Positions 9,767 through 19,700 of a stretch of DNA of 26,550 bases are shown piece by piece; the first letter of the stretch is position 1; every line of letters starts with the position of its first letter. Origin of the DNA: Hypsibius dujardini (taxonomy: Eukaryota; Tardigrada; Eutardigrada; Parachela; Hypsibiidae); NCBI GenBank assembly GCA_001579985.1, contig LRSR01013412.1:1-26550 (forward strand). The letters are read 5' to 3'. The notes beneath the pieces were generated by a model. The model worked only from the letters and a program-made list of their open reading frames with translations. It had not been told where the DNA came from and made no database searches. The position numbers were made by a program, and so were the translations under genes.

Positions 9767-11740
9767 ATGACTTTATCTCTCGGGAATAATCCGTACAATC
9801 GTTTCTCATGGGAAGACGCTGTAAGTGAACCGTTGAAGTGAAACGTTTAGAAATGGGTTGTTTTACCTGATAAAGCTTCGTTATAAAGACGCGCTATTTC
9901 TACCGTGGTTGCTTCATACCGTGGAATTTCTTCCCCACAAATGCTTCCTGTTTTTATTCTGTTATGAAATCCGTTGCAGGAATTCCCCATCCTGTGCCAG
10001 ACATGCCTCGGCGACAATCCCTACCTGCGGATGATGAAGGAACGCTACGGGAGTGAGTGCAACATCTGTCAGCGACCATTTTGCGTGTTTCGCTGGTGCC
10101 CGGGCAAAGGAATGCGCTACAAGACCACCATCGTCTGCCAGACCTGCAGTAAGATGAAGAACGTCTGCCAGACCTGTCTGCTGGATCTGGAATACGGTGA
10201 GTGCGGAGCGTGGCAAAAGAGTTTCGCGGATTTAATCGTCAGGGACGCCGCGTTTTACGTGACCTATACTTTTCTCTCTTTAGGCCTTCCCGTTCAAGTG
10301 CGCGACTCGGTTTTGAATCAGAAGCACGAAATTCCCAAGTCTTCGGTCAATCGGGAGTACTACACCCAGAACATGGAAGGAGCGGTAAGAGTGGTTGGAA
10401 ATGGTTTGCGTTGCTGCGACGCAGTCAATCAATCAATCAATCAATCAATCGTAATAAGAATGAATGACGTTAATCGATCAATCAAGCGAACGATAACAGT
10501 TGATAATTTTCAACTCCTTCTAGCCATTTGTCTCGTACTCATCCTTTGACAGAATTTAACTTGTTTAGGGCATTCGAACCATCTGACAGACTTATTTTGT
10601 TACACTTGAAATCTTAGCGTTCTTTTAATCTTGTGGAATGCTAGTTCAAGTCAAAACTTCGCACCCCAAGATCTGACGTTGTAATCAATCAATTGATCGA
10701 ACAACAGCACACATAATCTACTTAACCTACTCACTACAGCTCGCCGAGGCTGGCGGTTCCGTTTCCGGACTGGATCTCATCGGACACACCCAGGCGCAGA
10801 ACGACCAGCTCAAGCGACTGCGACGCAGCGAGCCTTACTACAAACGCAATGCACCGCACGTTTGCTCCTTCTTCATCAAGGGCGAGTGTAAGCGTGGTGA
10901 AGAGTGCCCCTACCGACATGAGAAGCCCAGCGATCCGGACGATCCCCTTTCGTCGCAAAACATCCGGGACCGGTACTACGGAACCAACGACCCGGTTGCC
11001 GCGAAGCTGATGGGAAAGTTGAGCCGTCAACCTAAGCTGGACAACCCGGAAGACCGGAACATAACCACGCTTTACGTGGGAAGCGTCTTGGAGCCAATTA
11101 CCGAAAAAGACCTGCGGTACGAAGAGAAGATCCATTGCTTCCATGCTCATGACTTAAATGGGGAAACCGTTTTTACGATAATGAATTTGTCGACAGGGAT
11201 CATTTCTATCAGTTTGGGGAGATCCGAAACATAAAAATGGTCCAGAAACAGCATTGCGCTTTTGTGGAATACACGACGAGGCAGGGAGCCGAACTGGCTG
11301 CCGAGCAGTCCTTCAACAAGGTAAAGCTACATTTCCACTGATGAAATTCAAAGTTTTTTTGCGTGGTTGAAGTTTTCTGTCTTGTGTTTAGGTTGTGCTT
11401 CACGGCATACGACTCAACGTCCGCTGGGCGAAACCGCAGTCTAAGCAAACCGGACCCGGCGGGGACATCCAGCAACGTCTGCAACCGGTCCCTGGTCTTC
11501 CGGGTACTTTACCTCCTCCGGAGAAGATGGGTCAGAGCGGTGAACCGTCAGCTCCTCAGTCCCAACCCGGACCGTCGTCGTCGTCCTCCATGGGCCAGGG
11601 AATCTACTATCCTTCTCAGGATCCTTCGCGGTATGTTTTCTCCAACTGCATTTATTGGTCAAACAAGGAAAACGATATTCTATACCGTTTTTCTATTCTT
11701 TGGTAGATTGGGATCCGGGAAACACGGCAGCCAATACTGA
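9767..11740 (+). CDS. RBM22: Pre-mRNA-splicing factor RBM22 / Slt11 family (7 exons, 381 aa)
   Basis: Join: 9767-9820, 9980-10196, 10284-10384, 10740-11116, 11197-11320, 11392-11630, 11707-11740 (1146 bp, TGA stop). All junctions are GT..AG and keep frame. RBM22 belongs to the activated spliceosome, where it contacts U6 snRNA and the intron. Residues 1-124 match the conserved N-terminus: [33 protein letters not shown] and [14 protein letters not shown], with multiple Cys pairs that bind zinc. A CCCH finger lies at 166-184 (C-x7-C-x5-C-x3-[14 protein letters not shown]). An RRM spans about 232-305 with LYVGSV (RNP2) and HCAFVEY (RNP1-like). The Pro/Ser-rich tail retains [13 protein letters not shown] and [10 protein letters not shown]. 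It is slightly shorter than human RBM22 (about 420 aa). The identification is firm; exact ends depend on my splice reading. Confidence 0.96.
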
Positions 11741-12133
11741 TATCGACGTGTTTGCTTCCCCATGGATGTGAGTCACTCCTGCATCGCGAAACTCTTCTCT
11801 CTGAATGTGCGATGGTTTTAGCGCTTCTCTTGTTCGGAACATAAAGTATGAAAGAAAGGGTTCTGGAATGGGCCACCGGATGGCCAGGTGGCGCTTTGAT
11901 CGAAAACGAAAGAGTCACTGCGCAGTCAGCGCCCTCTGTAGGGAACTTTTTCCAAGTCTGATTACAGGATGGCCCATTCCAGGACCCTTCCCTCGTATGG
12001 TTGTTTAGTTTGACCGTTTACAACTTGTCTTCGCTGAAGTAATACTGCCGCGAATTGCGGCCATTATTTTGAATACAACAAGCGAAAGACACTATTACAA
12101 TGTGAAGCGTACGGAAAGAAAGCGTGTAAGAGT
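11741..12133. other. Tail-to-tail spacer between RBM22 and UNG
   Basis: It holds the 3' ends of two converging genes and one small TIR element (11850-11994). No other gene is visible. Confidence 0.65.
11850..11994. mobile_element. Small TIR element, family 2 (GAGGGAAGGG..GGAATGGGCCA ends), copy 1
   Basis: A 145-bp element. The left end reads GAAAGAAAGGGTTCTGGAAT and continues GGGCCACC. The reverse complement of the right end reads GAGGGAAGGGTCCTGGAATG and continues GGCCATCC. GTAT flanks both ends (11846-11849 and 11995-11998), a possible 4-bp target-site duplication. It has no coding capacity. A related copy lies at 16299-16608. Confidence 0.75.
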
Positions 12134-14462
12134 TCAGACGGCGTCTAGTTTTCCCCAATCGATGGGAACCTTCCCGCCGGCCAACAAGAGTTCGTTCGTC
12201 CGGGAAAAGTGCTTGCAGCCTTGAAAGTGTTGGACAGAAAGGGGAGAGGGGTGTCCGGCGGTAAGAACATGGTGTCGACTCTGAACCATGCGATAGAAAG
12301 CTCTTACGGAAAAGCAGACACACGTGGCAAGAATCTTGCACTGACCGAATCAAGCACTTTAACTCGGGGTTGTGCCACAAACGAGTGTAATGGCTTAACT
12401 TGGTTAGCGCAAGGTTTTTGCCACGTGCGTGCTATTAATTGAACGGATAATCTGGAGGCACATTCAAACCTTGTTGATCTTGGCGCCCTTCACTTGCGCA
12501 TACCTTCCCCACAGCAGGAAGACAACGCCGGTCAAATTTTCGTTCAACCACTGCAAGTTGAGATTGATTCGTTAAGTTTCTGTGAATTGGAGATTCATGA
12601 TCCTCATGGTGGAGGTATGCTAACCGTAACAACAGCATCGGTAAACTGTTCCCATCCTTGGTTCTTGTGGCTGTTCGCCTCGCCGGCACGGACTGTCAGG
12701 CAAGCGTTCAGCAACAGCACACCTGAAAACGCCAAGACGCGACTCTGTCAGAGCGTAGTACTCGCGTTAGACAGGGACAGTCTGTGTGCACGAGTACGGC
12801 TGTGTGCACCGTACACACAGCACAAGCGCCGCGTGGCCGATGAAACGTTCCACAGCTCGTACGCTGTCCCTGTCTAACGCGAAAATAATACAGTGATGAT
12901 AAGCATCCTAATTTTTCTCGGCTCACCCTGATCTGCCCAGCCGGATAAGTTTCCGTGAGTAGGGAGGACGGTCCCGGGGATGTCTGAACGAATCTCCTTG
13001 TAGATATTGACGAGACTTGGTGGTGGAGGAACGCCCACCGGCACACTGAAGCAAAGACCTGACAACACAGAGAACTCCTTTGCATCCTACTGACAGGACG
13101 TTACGCTCTACCCATAACTGTACGTAGACAGATAACAGCAGGGACAGGACGAAACGTTTGAACTTACCATGAGCCTGGCCAGGTCCATGATAGGGATCTT
13201 GTCCGAGAATGACGACCTTGGTCTGAAAAAACGCCTCAGGCAAATCTCAGCATGATATCGACATGACGGTTAACGAATGCCCCCCCCCCCCAATCCAGCT
13301 GCTGAAGAAACTTGCTAGGGTTCGCCAGGCGTTGATTGATTTGGTGTAGTACGTGCAAAATGGAAAAACATTGATTGATGGTTTGGCCAATCAAGTGAAA
13401 TATTTCAGTTTGATCAATCAATCAACCAGTCACCTATGAGTGTTCAAGTCAGTCAGTCAGTCAGTCAGTCAATCAATCAACCACTTACCTATCAGTGTTC
13501 AAGTCGTTCAAGTCTATCAATCAATCTATCAATCACTCACCTATCAGTGTTCAAGTCAGTCAATCAAACAATCAATCGAGCGTTTTATTCGCCAAAATCA
13601 ATCAAGCTTTGCGCGTACAACACCAAATCAATCAGCGAACCGTAGCAAGTTTCTCTCAAGCCAGCTGTACCTGTTCGATGGCAAACTTCTGTGTCCAAGA
13701 AAACACTTGGTGAGGAGGTGGGTACACAGTCCGACTAGCGCGCTCCGCGACCACGAACTTGCTTAATGTCGTGAAGTACTCCTTGGAAAATTCCTGCTTC
13801 AGGGCTTTGAACCAGGTTAAACCGAAATCTGGATGCAACAACCGCAGGGCTTTCCACTGCTCTACTAGCTCGGCCTTGAGTGAGACCAGGTTCTGACTAT
13901 TCTCCTTGACCTTCACGATTTCATTGCTGACCATTTTGAAGTCACCGCTTCCAGTCCGGGCTTTCTTGAGGGTTGGTTCCACCGCTGATCCACTAGTGGA
14001 CGGTACGCTATCCTTTTCCGTCGCCTGAAAAGGACAAGAACGCCAAATTACCCGGCCAATAACGGCAATGGTGAGCAACCAAAATCACCGAGCCAACAAC
14101 TCAATCAATCAATCAATCAATCAATCAACTCAATCAATCAATCAATCAACTCAATCAATCAATCAATCATCCCAATCAACTCAATCAATGAGGAGGTCCC
14201 ACAGTCCCCACAGTCCCCATACATCAATCAATGGAGACGGCAAATCAATGATAGCGAATCGACGACGCTTCATACGACGAATCAACCAAGCAACCTAAAA
14301 CGCGCCCCGTGAAAAACGTTCTTCGAGCAAAAAAACATGCAAATGCATCAATCAACGCAAAACTGTCGCAAAAAACTGTCCCACCTCAGGATTTTGGGTT
14401 GCAGCTCTCTTTTTCTGCGGAGTCGTTGTAAAGAACTGCTTTATGTTGGTCTGACGCGACAT
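12134..14462 (-). CDS. UNG: Uracil-DNA glycosylase, family 1 (7 exons, 314 aa)
   Basis: Join, minus strand: 14462-14385, 14024-13671, 13222-13168, 13058-12927, 12722-12625, 12550-12470, 12280-12134 (945 bp, TGA stop). It removes uracil from DNA, the first step of base excision repair. Residues 4-11 (QTNIKQFF) form a PCNA-interacting PIP box, as in nuclear UNG2. Basic residues KKR follow, then a variable linker. The catalytic domain carries [14 protein letters not shown], the water-activating loop GQDPYHG (151-157, D153, with Y155 excluding thymine), [27 protein letters not shown], the GWEQFTDAV segment, [10 protein letters not shown] and the HPSPLS loop (H276, L280). It ends [11 protein letters not shown]. 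Length matches human UNG (304-313 aa). A CAG acceptor 14 bp before the ATG suggests a 5' UTR intron. It is divergent from the AP endonuclease gene. Confidence 0.96.
13223..13670. repeat. UNG intron 2 with a CAGT/CAAT minisatellite
   Basis: This 448-bp intron contains a C tract (about 13280-13290) and, at about 13410-13600, repeats of ACCTATCAGTGTTCAAGTC joined by CAGT and CAAT tetranucleotides. Confidence 0.85.
14025..14384. repeat. UNG intron 1 with (CAAT)n array
   Basis: This 360-bp intron holds about 90 bp of CAATCAAT repeats separated by CAACTCAAT (14099-14190), with further isolated CAATCAAT motifs to 14355. Confidence 0.88.
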
Positions 14463-14700
14463 AATGCCTTTAATCTGTGAAAGTCCCAGCAAAATTATTT
14501 AGCTATATGCCTATGCGGAAGGAGAGCATGTACGGAAGATGCAAAAAACCTGGAGAAAGGAATAAAATGACGAATTTAGACTCGCCGGGGAAGTCGCTCG
14601 AATCACGCCGGCGAGTAAGGGAAATCGCTTCAAAAGTTTGTGGAATGTCATAGGAGAGAAAAATAAATAATAGAGGCCAAGAAGAAAGGCAAAAGAATGA

Positions 14701-14709
14701 TAATTTAGC
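14701..14709. repeat. 9-bp target-site duplication, left copy
   Basis: TAATTTAGC directly abuts the left end of the element at 14710 and is repeated exactly at 15677-15685. Confidence 0.88.
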
Positions 14710-15676
14710 GGCACAATCTAAAACATGGACTGTACTGAGTGTACTGGACTCCTGTACTGGACTCGTGTACTATACTGAGTGTACTGGACTCCTGTACTGG
14801 ACTCCTGTACTATACTGGGTGTACTGTACTGAGCGTACGCCAGTTCATTCATTTCAGTTCATTTTCCAAACTGTACTCAGTGTACTGAGTGTATGCCAGT
14901 TCATTCATTTCAGTTCATTTTCCATACTGTACCGTTGTACCGTGCTGTATACCGTTTGCAAGAACTCTCTAGTACAGTAAACTCAGTACAGTATACTCAT
15001 TTGGGAACATATTCAACGGTCGATTTCAGAACCCTTTCAAAATATGTTTTATTTAGACCTAATTTAGTAATGAATATTAACATTTATTTCGCCGGTGCTG
15101 CTAAATGAACTTGTTTTCGGTGAAATTTCAAAGTTGACAATTGTCTCAATAGACTTGCTGCTATGTACCGTCAATCGATTGTTGATTGGTGTATTTTTGT
15201 CATAGTGGTCCGGCAGGTCATTGATTGCTTGATTTAGCATTCTTCAGCATCGTCATTCAGTTGTTTGTTGATTGGCACTATATCTGCACTTTGGTGTCGC
15301 TTCAGTTTAATAAACAATTTATTTGTTTAATCAACCGAGAGAGTGCGTGTGTCCGTACATCATTCGATGACTTTGGATATCCGACAAGGTGGTCACACAC
15401 TGATGGAGCAGAACAGGCATGCTCAATCAACAGTAACTCAAACTGCAACCAAAAAGTTAGTCAATCAATCAATAGTCAACCAAATGAATAGCACATGGTT
15501 TTCAATCAAGCAATCAATCGGCGGCAATAGACTTGTAGCAGTGTGCTGTCGATTGATTGCTTGATTGAACGTCATGTGCTGTTCATTTGGTTGATTGTTG
15601 ATTGATTAACTTTTTGTTGAATATGTTCCAAAGTCAGTCCAGTACACTCAGTACAGTCCATGTTTAAGATCGTGCC
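14710..15676. mobile_element. 967-bp TIR transposon with 9-bp target-site duplication
   Basis: The terminal inverted repeats are 41 bp (14710-14750 and 15636-15676) with two mismatches, starting GGCAC(A/G)ATCT. Both ends are flanked by TAATTTAGC. A 9-bp duplication and long TIRs fit Mutator-like or Merlin-like DNA transposons. Its frames encode no recognisable transposase, so it is non-autonomous. The left half carries GTACTG-rich subrepeats and two copies of a TTCATTCATTTCAGTTCATT block. The right half carries a 65-70 bp inverted repeat (15451-15520 against 15550-15615) containing CAAT tracts and able to form a strong hairpin. Confidence 0.9.
15451..15615. repeat. Inverted repeat (hairpin) within the 967-bp element
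   Basis: Arms 15451-15520 and 15550-15615 are reverse complements over nearly their whole length apart from a few small gaps, with a 29-base loop. The arms start AAAAAGTTA and contain CAATCAAT, CAACCAAATGAA and GCACATG blocks. Confidence 0.9.
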
Positions 15677-15685
15677 TAATTTAGC
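15677..15685. repeat. 9-bp target-site duplication, right copy
   Basis: An exact repeat of TAATTTAGC at 14701-14709, next to the element end GTGCC. Confidence 0.88.
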
Positions 15686-15788
15686 GCATACTGTGGTAAA
15701 ATGCATAAACTTAAATTTAATCTAAGCATTCGATTCACTGAATAGCATTACCAGGGCGCAGGGCAGCTGAAAGCTTTTCAGTAGAATA

Positions 15789-15814
15789 ATCAATCAATCA
15801 ATCAATCATTCAAG

Positions 15815-15849
<35 letters not shown>
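15789..15849. repeat. (CAAT)n tetranucleotide array
   Basis: About 60 bp of CAAT repeats interrupted once by CATTCAAG, in the spacer between UNG and the AP endonuclease. Confidence 0.93.
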
Positions 15850-16298
15850 CCCCCAGCAACTGAAGTCTTCAGCTTCGACCACTGACTCGCCGAGCCCACT
15901 GTTCACGGTTTCTGATGCCGTTTTGTCTTTGATCGCATCCCTCCACGAAATTGATTAGGAAATATGGAATAGTATCAGAAAATTTATTGTTCGTATCATC
16001 TAACCTCGATCGCCAACACAAAGACGCCAAAAATCAATTTGCATTTAATCGCCTACTATGATACGTACAATCCGCAATGGCTTGATGGGTACTACGCCTA
16101 CAACAGGCACATATTACGTATGCTAACGCCGACTCCACGCGGCAATTTGGCGGCTCTCCACAAAAGTCCTGTTTACGGTTTTCTAAATCCCGTGAAACAT
16201 ATTACTCCCGCATTTCCATTTGAATTTTCTAACCGCAACACTCGGGGGGATCACACACAAGTTCTCGGGACCTTCGGTCGGACGCCAGAATTAAGTGT

Positions 16299-16608
16299 GA
16301 GGGAGGGATCCTGAAATGAGCCACTTGACTTTCCCGTAGCCTGAAATGGGCCACCCTGGAATCACAATTTCCAAACAGATTATGGCTATCACCAAGGCCT
16401 CAAACGACAGAGGATAATTGATAACCCGGTGAAACGCGTGTCAAATATGAAAAAAAGTTGTGGGAACATGTTTAAAAAACGAAATAACTGGATGGCTGAA
16501 AAAACTCACTGTAGAGGTCGCTGACTATGCAGTGGCTCATTTGTTTTCGATTAATTTGCGACAGAGCGCCCCCTACCAACCGGTGGCCCATTCCAGAGCC
16601 CTTCCCTC
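16299..16608. mobile_element. TIR element, family 2, copy 2
   Basis: A 310-bp element. The left end is GAGGGAGGGATCCTGAAATG and continues AGCCAC. The reverse complement of the right end is GAGGGAAGGGCTCTGGAATG and continues GGCCACC. A further TGAAATGGGCCACC motif lies inside the left end (16341-16354). It shares ends and an ACAGAGCGCCCCCTA-type block (CAGCGCCCTCTGTAG, reverse-complemented context) with the copy at 11850-11994. No clear target-site duplication is seen. It ends about 185 bp before the AP endonuclease start codon. Confidence 0.72.
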
Positions 16609-16793
16609 GTTATTACTAAAAACCGCGTCGTTGTGAAATTTATTTTTAATTTATTTTATTTTTATTGGCTTTTTTCGGCTTGGTGATAATCTCCTCTGTT
16701 GATGATATTCGCTTTAAGTGTTCGCTTTCATGTGACGTCACCATTAGAAGTGGATATTGAATCGGGACAAAAAAGACTCTTCTCTTTGCAGAA

Positions 16794-19700
16794 ATGGAGG
16801 TTGCACAGACCGAAACGAAGGAAGATTTAATCGCGCCGAGCTCTCCGGTTTCGAAAGCTGGAATAAGTGCTTCTCCTACCATGACTGACACCGAAGCAGC
16901 GTCCGCTGAGAAACCAAAGATGCCGAGCCCCACGGCGGCTCTTGTAGAGGCATCGAAGAAGCGTTCCAACAAGAGAAAATCCATTCTCCCTGACAATCTT
17001 CACGTAAGCAGATTTTTGTTCTTTAGGTGGATTGCTTGATGGACGATTGCTTGATTGCTTGATGGACGATTGCTTGATCGCTTGATGGACGATTGCTTGA
17101 TTGCTTGATTGCTTGATGAACGATGTAGGAAGTACACATCAATTGTGATTACTTGATTGGCTGATTGACTTGTGTTGTTTAAATATTTTTAAGACATTTT
17201 AAAACATTCAAGGATTAGCTTTTGGTTTAAATAAAAAAATATTGTATTTTTATTTTAAGTCACAAAAATAGAAATCAATATTAAAGCGTATCTTAATTTT
17301 AAATGCTGTATGATGTGGCTTTTCTTTTAAACAAAATAGCTTTCTTTCAAGATTAATTTTGTGGGCGATTTAAACTTATTCACTGAATTATTTAAATTCA
17401 AACGTCGTTCAGACAGCGTTTAAGATCGATTGGAGAAATTATGAAATATATTCCTGGGCTTGATTGATGTTTAAACGGTTACTTTTTTTACTCTGCTAAA
17501 GACTTGAACACTACAAATACTAGTGCAAATTGAATGATGTTGATCGATTGATTGATTGATTGATGTTACATGCTTCTTGTCGATTGATTGATTGATTGAT
17601 GTTACTTGCTTCTTGTTGATTGATTGATTGTTAGTAAATTGATTGATTGATGTAAGTTAATTGATCGATTGATTGATTGATGTTACTTGATTGATGTCAA
17701 TTGATGTGAGTTTCCTTGACAGGCTCTCCGGGCGTCGTTCGCGAAAACAGAAGATATTTCAGTTAGTTCCAGTCCGGACGGCAGTGTATTGGGTACTCCC
17801 GATCGGTCGACTTCAACTGAAACTGTCATTCCGGTTGTGACGGTTCAGCCTCCAGCGCCTTCTCGGGACCATGTCGAGTTGAACGTGCAAGAACCCATCG
17901 CCAAACGGTTGCGCATCCGCGGCACGGAGAAGTAATGCAACCAACCTCTAATGAAGTCTCTGCTCACGCCACGAACCGACAGTCCGCCATAGATCGATTT
18001 TTGCGATCTGTTTTTCAGGCCGGCTTACGTTAAGCCAACTCGAACCGCAAGAAAGGCACGATCTGAATCAGTGGACAAGGCCACATCCCTACCTCCGGCC
18101 GATTCGCCGGTGTCTGACTTTGATTTCACCGGCCTGGGTGTGAGGTCTGATGTTGCTGCCCATAAACTACCGGCGACTGCAGGCGTCGTTGACGAGGTGG
18201 CTCCCCTCAAGGGTATCTTGAAGCACGGAAATGCTCCGTCTGCCAAACAACTTGCCTTCATTGATGAGGGCGTCGAGGAACGACAGGTGATTGTTCAGTC
18301 AATCAAAAAATTCAATGTCTTCCTAAAACAATCAGCGTGGGTCATTTGATTTTGCTCGGTTGCTTCAGGCTCTGGCCGAGAGTCGCCGGGTGGAGATGGA
18401 GGCAGTTCCGGCAGCTGCGGCACCCAACCCTAACAAGGGCGTGGAGCTGCTACCGGGGAGAGCTCCGAATCTGCTGATCTTGTCCTGGAACATTGCCGGA
18501 TTGAAAGCATTTGTTGAGGTTCGTTCTGCTTGATACCACAGAACGACACAGAACGTGGTTCGTTCTGTCTGGCAAGTGCTCTCGCTATTCGCACAAGACC
18601 CAAATTCATTTCTGATTGGGTTATGTAGAAGCATACATGGCGAGAAATCAATACTCTCCTTCCCGACATTATCTGCCTGCAAGAGACGAAGATCCAAAAC
18701 AACGACGTCTTCGAGTCCCTGGGAATCAGTGTCGGGACGAGCCACGCCTGTACGCAGCACGACGCGGCATAAGTTCTGCTTTTGATTTGTGCGTTGTTGT
18801 GCCTCTGCGTGATTTTTGCTGTCTTATTTGTCGCGTCCAGATTGGCATCCAAGTTTGACCAAGGGCCACGCTGGAGTGGCCATCTTGTCGAAAATCAAGC
18901 CCATTGCCGTCACTTATGGTCTCACTCGTAAGTCGATTTGCACCGCTCGTCTTCTCGGTTGCGGCTTCGTTCGGCGCACAACAGCCACCTCAGAACTGGC
19001 ACAGACCAGGGGATTCCGTCTGTCTAATTAAAAGAAAGCATTGTGATGACTGGTGATCGGTGTTGACACAATGCAATTTCTGCCCATGTCAAAGCGTTTC
19101 TTCTGAGCAGTTGTATTTTCAATTGCAGGACCGGATGGTCGGACATTTGCCGAAAAAGGCCACGCCATCACTGCCGAATATCAGAACTTCTTCCTCATCA
19201 ACGCCTGTACGCCAGCGTTATTCTGTTTATGCATTGTCTTCCAATGTGCATAATTATTGGGCTGTTTCTCTCTTTCTCTCTCTTAGACGTGCCGAACTCG
19301 TCCGCCCAGCTGAAGAATCTCACTGAGCGTCTGGAATGGGACAAGGACTTTCGCGCCTACATTGCGCAGCTGCAGACGAAGAAGCCCGTGGTGATTGGTG
19401 GGGACCTCAACGTTGCCCTGGAGGAAATCGATCTCTCTAACCCCAAACGGAGCACCAAACTGCCGGGGTTCACACCGCAGGAACGGGAGAGCTTGGCTCT
19501 CACCATCAAGGACGAGAAACTGGTCGATGTCTTCAGGCATCTCAATCCCGACAAGCCAGGCTGCTATACTTTCTGGAGTGTGCGGACCAACTCCCGTCCG
19601 AAGAACGTTGGCTGGTAAGAAATTGAAGAGGAAAATACGCACTGCACAAACCAATCGAGCCTTGCGCACGCTGTCCAAACCAATCAAGCCTTGTGCGCAC

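Larger units (their letters stand above)
14463..16793. other. Head-to-head spacer between UNG and AP endonuclease
   Basis: This 2.3 kb spacer must contain both promoters. It holds a 967-bp TIR element (14710-15676), a (CAAT)n array (15789-15849) and a 310-bp TIR element (16299-16608). The unique parts are 14463-14700, 15686-16298 and 16609-16793. A CTCTTTGCAG acceptor sits two bases before the AP endonuclease ATG, so its first exon is probably an untranslated exon within this spacer. Confidence 0.65.

Noticed and set aside
9962-10216. Antisense frames opposite RBM22 exons (also 10734-11150)
   Set aside because: They are shadows of strongly conserved coding exons on the plus strand.
14765-15491. 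Open frames inside the 967-bp TIR element as a possible transposase
   Set aside because: They are short, interrupted, cross tandem GTACTG or CAAT repeats and contain no recognisable DDE or other transposase motif.
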